From Ignavibacteriales bacterium (GTDB taxonomy: Bacteria; Bacteroidota; Ignavibacteria; Ignavibacteriales; Melioribacteraceae), in the NCBI GenBank assembly GCA_021740915.1, contig JAIOYW010000027.1:1-33715 (forward strand): a stretch of DNA of 33,715 nt. The letters run 5' to 3'. Position 1 is the first letter of the stretch; every line of letters begins with the position of its first letter. Shown piece after piece: positions 23,998 through 33,030 of the stretch. Both the position numbers and the translations under genes were made by a program. Below the pieces are notes generated by a model. That model worked only from the letters and a program-made list of their open reading frames with translations. It made no database searches and had not been told where the DNA came from.

Positions 23998-24497
23998 ACT
24001 TACTGAGAATACCCGCCGGTCAGCTTGTGCTTATTGATGCAAATATTTTTATTTATGCAAATCAGCAATCATCGCAGCAGTGCATTAAACTGCTGGAAAG
24101 ATGTGCGAACAACGAAGTATATGGAGTGCTTTCAACCCACATTCTCGCAGAGATCATGCACGTTCTCATGCTTGCCGAAGCCCGCGATCTTGGTTTGCTA
24201 AAATCCGGGAATCCGGCAAAACAATTGAGTGAGAAACCACAGCTCATAAAAGCATTGAACAGATATGAATCGCTTGTAAGGGATCTGCTGACTATCGGAT
24301 TCCAGTTAGAGCCTCTGCAGCGTGAGGATTTCCTTACTGCAATATCAATTCAGCGGCAATATGGAATGCTTACTAATGATGCCCTGTTTATGGCAGTTGC
24401 CTCCAGGTTGAGGATAAATGCGATTGCCTCGGCAGATCAGATATTCAAAAATGTTCAGGGAATAATCCATTATTCGCCGGATGATATTAACGACTAA
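23994..24497 (+). CDS. PIN-domain ribonuclease toxin (VapC-like)
   Basis: The 167-residue protein shows the four acidic PIN residues in order: D15 (LVLIDANIFIYA), E53 (HILAEIMHVL), D129 (LTNDALFMAVA) and D148 (IASADQIF). VapC-type PIN toxins cleave tRNA or rRNA using Mg2+ bound by these residues. It lies 21 nt before the methyltransferase gene. No lesion is visible. Its position inside the operon ties toxin control to expression of the defence genes. Confidence 0.85.
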   Translation: MNLLRIPAGQLVLIDANIFIYANQQSSQQCIKLLERCANNEVYGVLSTHILAEIMHVLMLAEARDLGLLKSGNPAKQLSEKPQLIKALNRYESLVRDLLTIGFQLEPLQREDFLTAISIQRQYGMLTNDALFMAVASRLRINAIASADQIFKNVQGIIHYSPDDIND

Positions 24498-24518
24498 AAG
24501 AATTATTAAAACAGCAAT

Positions 24519-27500
24519 ATGAAAAAAGCAATAGAAGAATATTTTCCTATCGTAGATATTAACAGGCTTGCTGTTCCGGAGCGCAATGCATTTAAGCCAA
24601 TTTATACAATGCATAAATGGTTTGCCCGGCGTTCATCCTCGGTATTCAGGGCAATTCTTTTAGGCGCTATGAAGCCTGCCGGAGCTGATATAATGCAGGA
24701 ATTCTATAAAGATCACACAAATGACCCCGATACAAAAGGTATGGTTGTTCTCGATCCTTTTATGGGCGGCGGCACTACGATTGTGGAGGCATTACGACTT
24801 GGGTGCAAAGTTATCGGTATTGACCTTAATCCTGTTGCATGGTTTATTGTTAAAACGGAAGTTGAGCCGGTTGATCTCGATGAATTACGAGCTGCTTTTG
24901 TAAGACTTTCCGAAAGAATTGTCCCATGGTCGGGCAGACAATTAAAAGAAACGCTTCTCGGTTTATATAAAACAGAGTGTCCCTGCTGCGGTAATAAAGA
25001 GGCTGATACAATCTATACTTTCTGGGTAAAATATGCTCCCTGCACCACTGCAACGTGCGATCATAATACGCCGCTTTTTAATGATTTTATTGTTTCACAG
25101 AAATCACCCTCAATAAAATATTACCCCGATTGTAAATGCCCGAAATGCTCAAAAACATTTGATTTTGAAGTTGAACCGGCTTCAATGGTTGGCGAAAAAT
25201 CGCTTATGATAAACTCACCGCAATTTTCAGCGGGAAATGGAAGGGAGAACCGGAGATGGGTTTACAGCACATCACGTGAAGGTGTGGAATGTCCCTGGTG
25301 CAATGAATTTATTGTACCAGAAAGAATACCGAAAAAAACATCGAAAAAGAAAATACCTCTGACTGTTCTTTACTGCCCACATTGTGAAGAAGTGTGGCAG
25401 TACCGCGGAGAAATCCGTTCCGATAAAGTTGAATGCCCGACCTGCAAGACCCGGTACAACCCTAATGCAGGGCATATTCCCGCCAAAGGGAAATTTACCT
25501 GCCAGGGTTCCTGCAACGGCAATGTGGATAATATAATTTCCGCAATAAGAAAATTGCCGGAAGATAAGCCTTTGACTGCAAGACCTTATGCGCTCGAAGG
25601 TTATTGCAGCGTCTGCGCAGGCGATAATGTTAAAGAGGGTGAGGATAATGAGGATTTATTCGGCATTAATGATAAAGTTAAAGATGAAAAAATGACACCC
25701 GCCGGTTTATCTCTGTTAAATAAAAATAACGGCAAGTTTTTTAAACGTTATTCGTCATCGGATATGCATAAATACCAGGAAGCAAAAAGTATATGGGAAA
25801 AGGAAAAACATAATCTGCCTTATCCGAAATCTGAGATACCGGTAGGCGAAAAAACAAAATCAGGACTGATCGCGCATCATTACACGCATTGGCATCAAAT
25901 GTTTAATGAGCGGCAACTACTGGCGATATCAACGCTATTAGGCTTAATTTCGGCAGAACGAAATGTTGCTTATAAGGGAATGCTTTTAAGCCAGATATTT
26001 TTAGTGCTGGAGAGTAACAATTCTTTCACCCGATACAGAGTGGACGCTGATAAATCTGAAGGTGTATTTGCCCGACATGATTTTCAACCTAAAATAACTT
26101 TTTCTGAAGGCAATGTTTGGGGCACAGAATATGGGAAAAACTCTCTCGAAAAATGTTTTGAGAAAATTTATTCAGGAAAAGAATTTTGTTTGCGCCCATT
26201 TGATCGTGTTTATAACGAAAATAAAAAATCAACTGATCTTTTAGTTTCCTCTGAAAAAATAAAACCTCAAAACAACGATTCTCGACTTTTTTCTCAGTCT
26301 TCAACTGGTTTAGACTTTTTTCAGGAGGATATCGATTATATTATTACAGACCCGCCATATGCCGGAAACGTAAATTACTCTGAATTGGCGGACTTTTTCT
26401 ATGTGTGGCTGCGGCTTGTTCTTAAGGATTATTACCCGCATTTTCTGCCCGAATATACACCCAAAGTTGAGGAGGTTGTTGAAAACAGAACACGCGGGAA
26501 AAGCGCCGAAGATTTTAAAGTTGGTTTGACACAGGTGTTTTCGGAATGTTACAGGGTTTCAAAACCGGAAGCGCCGCTGATATTCACATTTCACCACGCC
26601 GAAGATTCTGCATGGGAATCACTGCTTGATGCAGTCTGTGACGCCGGGTATTATCTCGAAGCCGTGTACCCAATACACGGCGAGGCAGAAAATTCACTGC
26701 ATTTAATGAATAACGAAGCAATTTCATACGATCTTATCCATGTATGTAAGAAGCGAAGTGGAGCGGGATCGGATAGGAAACGTTCCTGGGCAGGAATCCG
26801 GCAGGAAATAAGACAGCGCGCCCGCGAAGAGATAAAACTGATTGAGAACGGACGTTACGGCGAAGGGAAACTCGCCCCCTCAGATATTAACATTCTGCTG
26901 ATTGGCAAATGTCTTGAACTTTACAGCAAACATTACGGCAGCATAATAGACCATGAAAACAAGCCGCTTCCCCTTCACGAAGCGCTAAAAGAAATCAAAA
27001 TGATGGTTGACCAGTTGGTAACGAAGGCTTCTCCCCTTCCTTCCGAACTAGAAAATATTGATGTTCCGTCTTATATCTTCTTCACTACCTTATACGATAA
27101 AAAAGAAATTAAGGTTGACGAAGTAAGTAAAAACGTCCGAGGAATTATTGATCCTCAGGAATTAAAAGACCACGGAATCATAATTAAAAGGAGAGAAAGC
27201 GGCACAAGGACATATTATGTAAAGCAGCCTGATGAGCGGCTTAATGAATTGCTGAAAAAATTCGGAAACGGTGAAAATTATTTCCAGCCTTCGCTTTTTG
27301 CCGGTGAAGAGGCATCGCTCCCAAAAAATATTTTATTTATTGAGGTTATCTACGTGCTTTTGGGTTTGGCAGAGACCGGCGATAACCTGCTGCCGTGGCT
27401 CGAACGGTTTGCCGGTTTAAAACCGCAGATCAGAGCTGCAATGGAATATTTTCTGAAAAATAACAGACATACCCTTTCGGCGAAACGTGTACTAAGTTTA

Positions 27501-27533
27501 ATAGATGTAGAAACATTATTCACAAAAAAGTGA
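24519..27533 (+). CDS. DUF1156-type DNA methyltransferase (PglXI-like)
   Basis: The 1004-residue protein opens with the DUF1156 region (MHKWFARRSSSVFRAILLG) and S-adenosylmethionine motif I DPFMGGGTT (from D79), then IGIDLNPVAW. The catalytic motif IV TDPPY comes late (about 610-614), followed by AGNVNYSELADFFYVWLR. DPPY points to N6-adenine, though N4-cytosine is not excluded. Between them lies an insert of about 220 residues with many Cys pairs (CPCC, CKCPKC, CPWC, CPHC, CPTC, CQGSC, CSVC, about residues 153-366), probably several zinc ribbons. The C-terminal 200 residues hold a winged-helix-like segment. Its expected role is marking host DNA so that the system spares it. DUF1156 methylases are the PglX variant of type 3 BREX. 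Confidence 0.85.
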   Translation: MKKAIEEYFPIVDINRLAVPERNAFKPIYTMHKWFARRSSSVFRAILLGAMKPAGADIMQEFYKDHTNDPDTKGMVVLDPFMGGGTTIVEALRLGCKVIGIDLNPVAWFIVKTEVEPVDLDELRAAFVRLSERIVPWSGRQLKETLLGLYKTECPCCGNKEADTIYTFWVKYAPCTTATCDHNTPLFNDFIVSQKSPSIKYYPDCKCPKCSKTFDFEVEPASMVGEKSLMINSPQFSAGNGRENRRWVYSTSREGVECPWCNEFIVPERIPKKTSKKKIPLTVLYCPHCEEVWQYRGEIRSDKVECPTCKTRYNPNAGHIPAKGKFTCQGSCNGNVDNIISAIRKLPEDKPLTARPYALEGYCSVCAGDNVKEGEDNEDLFGINDKVKDEKMTPAGLSLLNKNNGKFFKRYSSSDMHKYQEAKSIWEKEKHNLPYPKSEIPVGEKTKSGLIAHHYTHWHQMFNERQLLAISTLLGLISAERNVAYKGMLLSQIFLVLESNNSFTRYRVDADKSEGVFARHDFQPKITFSEGNVWGTEYGKNSLEKCFEKIYSGKEFCLRPFDRVYNENKKSTDLLVSSEKIKPQNNDSRLFSQSSTGLDFFQEDIDYIITDPPYAGNVNYSELADFFYVWLRLVLKDYYPHFLPEYTPKVEEVVENRTRGKSAEDFKVGLTQVFSECYRVSKPEAPLIFTFHHAEDSAWESLLDAVCDAGYYLEAVYPIHGEAENSLHLMNNEAISYDLIHVCKKRSGAGSDRKRSWAGIRQEIRQRAREEIKLIENGRYGEGKLAPSDINILLIGKCLELYSKHYGSIIDHENKPLPLHEALKEIKMMVDQLVTKASPLPSELENIDVPSYIFFTTLYDKKEIKVDEVSKNVRGIIDPQELKDHGIIIKRRESGTRTYYVKQPDERLNELLKKFGNGENYFQPSLFAGEEASLPKNILFIEVIYVLLGLAETGDNLLPWLERFAGLKPQIRAAMEYFLKNNRHTLSAKRVLSLIDVETLFTKK

Positions 27534-27539
27534 AATAAA

Positions 27540-27977
27540 ATGCCGGCGTATTTATTAGTTGAGAAAAAGTCGCTTACACCTCCATTACAGGAAGGCAAGG
27601 GAATTCCCGCAAACACTCAGAAAATTGGTTTTCTCGATTTCCTTCGCGATCTTGAAAAGGATGAATTCCCATATAACGAGAACAGCCGGCTTATGATTGT
27701 TGGCATTGAAGAAACACTTTTAGCAGCATCCCCTGATATTCACACGGCGGCAATACAGATAAGGAATTTGCTGCAAAAAGCAGCAAACAGGCTTTCCAAT
27801 TGTAATTGCAGTGATATTCAGATAGTATTCAGGGGGACTCTGCAGCGCGGTGATCAGCTAGTTGTCAGACATGTTCCACAGGATATCCCTATTTATCTTA
27901 TTTTCGGCACTCCGATACAAGAGGAAATTTACGGCGAAAAAGTTTACAGGCCAAGTTTTAACAGAAGCAGTAATTGA
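27540..27977 (+). CDS. Unrecognised 145-aa protein of the defence operon
   Basis: I do not recognise this family. It begins 6 nt after the methyltransferase stop, and its own stop overlaps the helicase start, so it is an integral operon member. The sequence contains FLDFLRDLEKDEFPYNENSR, then a helix of alternating Ile/Leu (SPDIHTAAIQIRNLLQKAANRL) and a beta-rich C-terminus (DIQIVFRGTLQRGDQLVVRH, IPIYLIFG). There is no Walker A loop, so it is not a BrxF-type P-loop protein, and no zinc site or membrane segment. An adaptor or specificity role between methyltransferase and helicase is only a guess from position. Confidence 0.7.
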   Translation: MPAYLLVEKKSLTPPLQEGKGIPANTQKIGFLDFLRDLEKDEFPYNENSRLMIVGIEETLLAASPDIHTAAIQIRNLLQKAANRLSNCNCSDIQIVFRGTLQRGDQLVVRHVPQDIPIYLIFGTPIQEEIYGEKVYRPSFNRSSN

Positions 27978-30841
27978 AATTTAATATGATACTAAAAGAC
28001 AGCGAAGAAGTTTATATACCCAGAGAGGGTGATAAAGTAAGAGTACGAGGACGTGACGATCTCGGACTTGTTGAAATTTACCGCGTAAACGAATCATATG
28101 GCATAAAACAGGCAGATGTTGTTTATGAGAATGCATCCGGAAGACATCTTCAGAGTTTTCCGATTGACAGGCTCGAGCCGGCGCCTGATCCCTGGGAAAG
28201 ACTTAGGAAAAATGATTTTGACAGGACAAAGGACTTTTTATTAAAGCAGTTAGCTTTTCAATTTCCTTTGCAAAATACAGGAGGACAGCTATCCAACAGC
28301 AGAACGGATCTACTGCCGCATCAGATCTTACTCACACGGGATATTGTTTCGAAAAAACACAGAAGGTTTCTCGTTGCCGATGAGGTTGGTCTTGGTAAAA
28401 CCATCGAGCTTGGAATGGTAATAAAAGAACTTACTACCCGGGGTGAAGCTGACAGGGTTTTGATTATTACACCTGCCGGGCTTACAAAAAACTGGCAGAA
28501 CGAATTACGTGAGGCATTCAGGCTTCATTACGAAATCTTGGGAATAGATTTTACAGATCAGAGTTTCTCATCATGGGAGATGCATAACCGTGTAATCGCT
28601 TCAGTAGATACACTTAAGCGGCCTCAAAGAATGGAAAAACTCCTTAGCGGTCCAAGATGGGATATAATTATTTTTGATGAAGCACATCATCTAAGCCGTA
28701 TAAGATATGGCAGAAAAATTCAGCTTACGCTCAATTATAAACTTGCCGAAGCCGTTAAAAACCATACGAGGGATCTTCTATTCCTCACTGCCACACCGCA
28801 TCAGGGAAATGCTTATCAGTTCTGGTCATTGATACAACTGCTCGATGATACTCTTTTCGATTCGGAAGAGGCTATGATTGAACACCGTTCTTTTCTGAAC
28901 AGAGTTATGATAAGAAGGACAAAGCGAGAAGTTACTGATAAAAACGGCAACCCGCTTTTTATGCGCAGGCAGGTTAATACGCAATCATTTCGTCTTTCGA
29001 TGCATGAACGAAACTTTTATGAAAAACTCACAGAATACCTGCGCGAAGGGTACAACGCAGCAGGGGTTAATGAAGAGAATCCGGGCAAAACATCTCAGCA
29101 GCGAGCAATAGGTTTTGTTATGACGACTTTCCAGAAGATCATGTCGTCGAGCGTCAGGGCAATAAAGCAGGCTCTGAGAAGAAGGCTGCTCGTTCTGCTG
29201 ATAAGAAAGCAATTGGAACTGGAGCGAAGGCGTCATGTTTCAGTATCCCAGACCGGATTATCGAATGAAATAATGAAACTCCAGGACCAGATGCGGCAGC
29301 TTGCTTCAGATATCGTGCGTATCAGTAATACTCTTCAGCGTCAGCCTGAAATTGATACATTTATCGCACAGATTAAACAACGTGTAAGTAAAAATCTTGT
29401 CCCTGATGATTCTACACAATGGACACTTGACGGTGACGAGCAAGGAGAGGACGGCGTTTATGCAGATGCTGATATACCTGAAGAAATTGCAAAAGTAAAC
29501 GAGCTTATCACGATTGTACCGGAAGAAGTTGACAGAAAATTCGATACTCTTACTCGGGCTATTGACAGCATCCGGAACTCAAATCCGCATGAGAAATTTG
29601 TGATTTTCACGCAATATGTAGAGACGCTTAATTTCCTGAAAGAACGGATTGAAATGATATACGGCGATAATAAAGTAGCCGTAATAAAAGGCGGGCCTCT
29701 CGATGATAAGATTGAGGCTAAGGACAGATTCTGGGCTGAAGATGGCGCGCAGTTTCTTATCTGCACATCTGCAGGCGGAGAAGGGATCAATTTACAGATA
29801 GGGCATATACTTTTTAACTATGATCTCCCGTGGAATCCAATGGCGGTTGAACAGCGCATCGGGCGGATTCACAGATACGGGCAAAAAGAAACTTCGCAGG
29901 TTTATAACCTCGTAGCAGAAGACACGGTCGAAGAAAACATTTACAGCATTCTCGAGAACAAACTCAGGGAAATAGCTTCTCATATCGGCAAGATCGATTC
30001 AGGGACAGGCGCACCAGCCGAAGATTTCAGATCGGAAATTCTCGGCTATCTGGGATCATCATCGAATTACCTCGAATGGTACAGAAACGCACTTATCGAA
30101 AAGAACTATAAACGAACAGAAGCTGAAATAGCAGATGCGATGGAAAAAGCGCTTCAGTCAATAGACGCTCTTAAGAACCTGTCGATGGACCTCAGCTCTT
30201 TTAATCTTCAGGATTATATAAATATTGAAGGTAGTTTTTCGTTGGAACATCTCAAAGATTTCGTCGAAATGGCTGTTCTTCAGCTCGGTGGTTCAATGCT
30301 GTCTTCGGGTGAATTTTATACAATAGTTACACCAAAACCTATTCTTGATCACCCGAATGTTTTGCCGGTATATCCTATGGCAACATTCAGCAGGGAAGCT
30401 GCCCTCCGAAAACGTCAGGCAGAACTTATGGGACTGGGTCATCCGCTGATCGATGCAATAATTTCATTTTTCCAGCAGGTTACAATTCCCGGTGATGTCG
30501 GACATTTATCAGCCCCATTCAATGAAAATGAGCCTTTTGTTGTGGTATCAAACCTGTTTACTATTGAAACCGAATCCGGCGACCAGCATAAAGAAATCAA
30601 AATCCTGAAAATAACGAATCCGGGAGATGTACAGGTTCTTCCGGAAGAATGGTTGTTAAACCGATTAACAAATAAAACAAGCACCTCACAAAAGAATAAT
30701 ATTAACTCGCTGCTGAATATTGAGAAAATCCGTTACAGCTATGAAGGAGCCGTCGGCGCAATACTCGCCCAAATAAAGGCATCAGTTGAAAAGCCTGTCG
30801 CCGCGAGGGTAAGGATGCTCGGCGTGGGTTATGTGGAGTGA
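27974..30841 (+). CDS. SNF2/RapA-family helicase (BrxHII/DrmD-like)
   Basis: The product is 955 residues from a TTG that overlaps the previous stop (951 from the ATG at 27986, which may be the real start). An N-terminal basic strand region (GDKVRVRGRDDLG) precedes the SNF2 motor: motif I ADEVGLGKTIE (about 135-145), motif II DEAH (235-238), motif III TATPHQGN (about 272), motif V SAGGEGINLQ and motif VI QRIGRIHRYGQK (about 627-638). A coiled insertion lies between the two motor lobes (about 400-500). A DNA translocase of this type is the BrxHII component of type 3 BREX and resembles DrmD of class 1 DISARM, where it is thought to act on incoming DNA. It is the last gene of the operon. Confidence 0.85.
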   Translation: MKFNMILKDSEEVYIPREGDKVRVRGRDDLGLVEIYRVNESYGIKQADVVYENASGRHLQSFPIDRLEPAPDPWERLRKNDFDRTKDFLLKQLAFQFPLQNTGGQLSNSRTDLLPHQILLTRDIVSKKHRRFLVADEVGLGKTIELGMVIKELTTRGEADRVLIITPAGLTKNWQNELREAFRLHYEILGIDFTDQSFSSWEMHNRVIASVDTLKRPQRMEKLLSGPRWDIIIFDEAHHLSRIRYGRKIQLTLNYKLAEAVKNHTRDLLFLTATPHQGNAYQFWSLIQLLDDTLFDSEEAMIEHRSFLNRVMIRRTKREVTDKNGNPLFMRRQVNTQSFRLSMHERNFYEKLTEYLREGYNAAGVNEENPGKTSQQRAIGFVMTTFQKIMSSSVRAIKQALRRRLLVLLIRKQLELERRRHVSVSQTGLSNEIMKLQDQMRQLASDIVRISNTLQRQPEIDTFIAQIKQRVSKNLVPDDSTQWTLDGDEQGEDGVYADADIPEEIAKVNELITIVPEEVDRKFDTLTRAIDSIRNSNPHEKFVIFTQYVETLNFLKERIEMIYGDNKVAVIKGGPLDDKIEAKDRFWAEDGAQFLICTSAGGEGINLQIGHILFNYDLPWNPMAVEQRIGRIHRYGQKETSQVYNLVAEDTVEENIYSILENKLREIASHIGKIDSGTGAPAEDFRSEILGYLGSSSNYLEWYRNALIEKNYKRTEAEIADAMEKALQSIDALKNLSMDLSSFNLQDYINIEGSFSLEHLKDFVEMAVLQLGGSMLSSGEFYTIVTPKPILDHPNVLPVYPMATFSREAALRKRQAELMGLGHPLIDAIISFFQQVTIPGDVGHLSAPFNENEPFVVVSNLFTIETESGDQHKEIKILKITNPGDVQVLPEEWLLNRLTNKTSTSQKNNINSLLNIEKIRYSYEGAVGAILAQIKASVEKPVAARVRMLGVGYVE

Positions 30842-31273
30842 AAATAAACTTCATCCGGTTTTCAAACTCATGAAGCAGGCAATCAATTTTATGTGCTGCT
30901 TTTCCTGAAAAAGAAATACTGGACTGTAAGTCGGAAAACTTCGCCAGTTCAATCAAATTAGTCTTATATCCCAGTTCCAGAGTATGTCTTATTTAAAAAG
31001 CTAGCGGCAATGAAATAACCGAGATCTCCCCAGCTATCATTGATCTGAATATAAAATCAACGCAAAACTGGTATTCAGCGAAATAACGCCGCCATTCTGC
31101 CTTGTGCGGGAGTTTTTGATCAAAATTTAATTGCGTTTCTCTTTTCATCAATTTAATGGAAGTTATAATAGCATCTTGTTTTAATCGTAAATAGAATTAA
31201 TAAAAGAGGTGATTATTGTCACCGTGATTTTACTCCACATTATTCCCAAGCCAATTATTAATTTAATAGTTAG
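30842..31273. other. Intergenic region after the BREX-like operon
   Basis: No gene is supported. A minus-strand frame (30702-30956) overlaps the helicase gene, and most of it is antisense to it, so it is probably not real. No clear terminator hairpin follows the helicase stop within the first 100 bp. Confidence 0.5.
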
Positions 31274-31755
31274 TTAAATTTCCAATATTCCAAAAGTCTG
31301 ATAATAAGGTATTTTAATATTAATTATCTCGCACTTTGGACTTATTACTTTTTGTAAGACTTTATAAGTTTTTAGCGATCTTTCATCTGAAGTCACTAAA
31401 TGTGTCAAACTTTTATCAAAATCCGCTTGTGCAAATAATTTTGAATCATTTGGAATAATCGCTCTGGGATAAAGATTTTCACTCGTTAGTTTATTCTGAG
31501 AGAAAATTATTTGAGCAAATTCACCGGTTTTTACAGCATGGTTTAAGTTGAAAGGTATTATTTGAATATCTTTTAGAAGTAAATCCTCAAGTTTTCCAAA
31601 AACACAATATTCAGCAACGGAAATAGTAGAAATTATTAAAGCAATATTGTTTTCTAAAAAATATTTGTAATATTACAGGCATTCTGGTGTAAAGCATCAG
31701 CATCATTCAGAAGACGGATACAAAAACTCGTATCAAGCAGTAAACTATGCCTTAT
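31274..31755 (-). pseudogene. PIN-domain toxin gene with a one-base frameshift
   Basis: Translated on the minus strand, SLLLDTSFCIRLLNDADAL begins a PIN domain and reaches TAG at 31654-31656. Adding one base to the T6 run (31656-31661 on the plus strand) restores the frame through ISVAEYCVFGKL, IPNDSKLFAQADFDKS and HLVTSDERSLKTY to a TAA at 31274. The four PIN acidic positions are then all present. The expected start region overlaps the end of the upstream partner and shows AGGAGG, but ATA where a start codon would fit. Either the gene is dead, or the homopolymer is a sequencing error or a phase-variable switch. Confidence 0.75.
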
Positions 31756-32524
31756 AACCTCCTCTTAAACTATTAATCCATTCATCAGGGTCAATACCTT
31801 CCCAGTTTTTTTTAGCTTTGATAATAAGTTTGTTCAAATAAGTAACATCAAATTTGGGGTTGTAATTAATTAATTCTACCAATTTCAATGATTTTGTATC
31901 CATTTCTCCGGTTTGTAAGTTTTGTTTGCCAATAGCTCTGATTGCAATACTTTTATAGAGTAAATTTTCTTCAAGTTCTTTTAAAAAGACCTCGCAAGTT
32001 TCAATTGCAAGGTAACCATATTCTTCTGTATCCAAATGAATATTGGCTTTATTTTTCCCGCCTGCATCTTTTAAGACCCCATAAAAATAATATTCTGCAT
32101 CAATCCAAATGTTTTCAGTTCTATAGAATTTAGTTTGTGGTGAGATCTGCAATTCATATCTATCTTTTAATGAAGTTTTTATTTGAAATTCATAATTTTT
32201 CTGTATGGACAAATCCTGCATGTTCTCAATAGCCCGTGCAGTTTTAAAATCCAAAAAATCAATTGACCTGTTTTCATTAACTTGAGTTAAAATGGCGCTA
32301 AACCCAATAACTGTCTGCATCGTTGTTTAGAAGAGGTTCTAAACAGAACCCTGCTGAATATCGTATGTAATTAAAGGCCTTTCCTTCCTGCTGTCGGGAA
32401 AAAGCAAATCTTCAACATTCTGCAATAGTAAAGCAATTTGATTTATGTCAAAGTTATTAGGATTTAATTCCTGCAAACCTGACTTTCCGATTACCCGAAT
32501 TTCTATCTCAGCTAACTTTTCCAT
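31745..32524 (-). pseudogene. Partner of the PIN toxin, split by two in-frame stops
   Basis: A frame begins at 32524 (MEKLAEIEIRVIGK, then NPNNFDINQIALLLQNVEDLLFP, ITYDIQQGSV) and meets TAG at 32339-32341 and TAA at 32327-32329. It then continues in the same frame from ATG 32320 for 191 codons (TVIGFSAILTQVNENRSIDF ...) to 31745. The constant frame, short gap and compatible sequence suggest one original protein of about 259 residues. The C-terminus (GIDPDEWINSLRGGYKA) looks like a toxin-binding antitoxin tail and overlaps the PIN gene start. Alternatively these are two genes, with ATG 32320 as a restart. I do not recognise the N-terminal domain. Confidence 0.6.
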
Positions 32525-32663
32525 AAGTCAAATATAAAAATTCCAGACATAATTCAGTACCAGCTGTCATTCTCGCTTTATTAACTATTTCAGGACAACA
32601 AATATGGGTGTCTTCCAGAAGCGCGGCAGTTTTAAGGTAATATTTCTACATCGGTTTAAAACC

Positions 32664-32687
32664 ACAAAAGCCCACTTACGTGAGCTT
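32664..32687 (-). terminator. Intrinsic terminator after the HEPN/MNT operon
   Basis: On the minus strand AAGCTCAC-GTAA-GTGGGCTT (8-bp stem with one G-T pair, 4-base loop) leads into CTTTTG, about 25 nt after the nucleotidyltransferase stop. The T-run is short but the geometry is good. Confidence 0.65.
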
Positions 32688-32712
32688 CTTTGACCAGCAG
32701 GGCGGGCAAATT

Positions 32713-33030
32713 TTAAACAAATCTAATACCGGATTCGATAATTTCCCTGGCTAAAGGGTTTTCCACGGTAAAATCATCAGGATTAAACGGCAGGACTTCG
32801 AGACTTGAACTGACTGAAAGAGTAAGTTTTCTAATCTTATCTTTATCCTTCACTCTTATTCCTTCAAAAACATCTGAAACCAGCGCAATATCAATATCAC
32901 TCCATTCGTTGCTTTTACCCCTTGCATAGCTGCCGAATAAATACAGATTTCTTATTGGAATGCTGTTCATCCTGAGAATTGTAATATATTCTTCGATTAT
33001 GGTTTTTATTTGAGCAGGGATATCAACCAT
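32713..33030 (-). CDS. Minimal nucleotidyltransferase of an intact HEPN/MNT pair
   Basis: The 105-residue protein has GSYARGKSNEWSDID (GSX10DXD, about residues 33-47), followed by IALVSD and a late acidic strand (LEVLPFNPDDF). It is the nucleotidyltransferase half of a HEPN/MNT module. The start lies 25 nt inside the end of the upstream HEPN gene, indicating coupling, and a terminator follows. This is one of two of the four MNT/HEPN pairs in the window with both genes open. Confidence 0.85.
   Translation of the reverse strand: MVDIPAQIKTIIEEYITILRMNSIPIRNLYLFGSYARGKSNEWSDIDIALVSDVFEGIRVKDKDKIRKLTLSVSSSLEVLPFNPDDFTVENPLAREIIESGIRFV

Noticed and set aside
27540-27977. Assignment of the 145-aa protein as BrxF
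   Set aside because: BrxF is a P-loop protein, and no Walker A or B motif is present here. Similar size and context alone are not enough.
30702-30956. Minus-strand frame overlapping the helicase gene end
   Set aside because: More than half is antisense to conserved helicase coding sequence, and the remainder has no recognisable motif.
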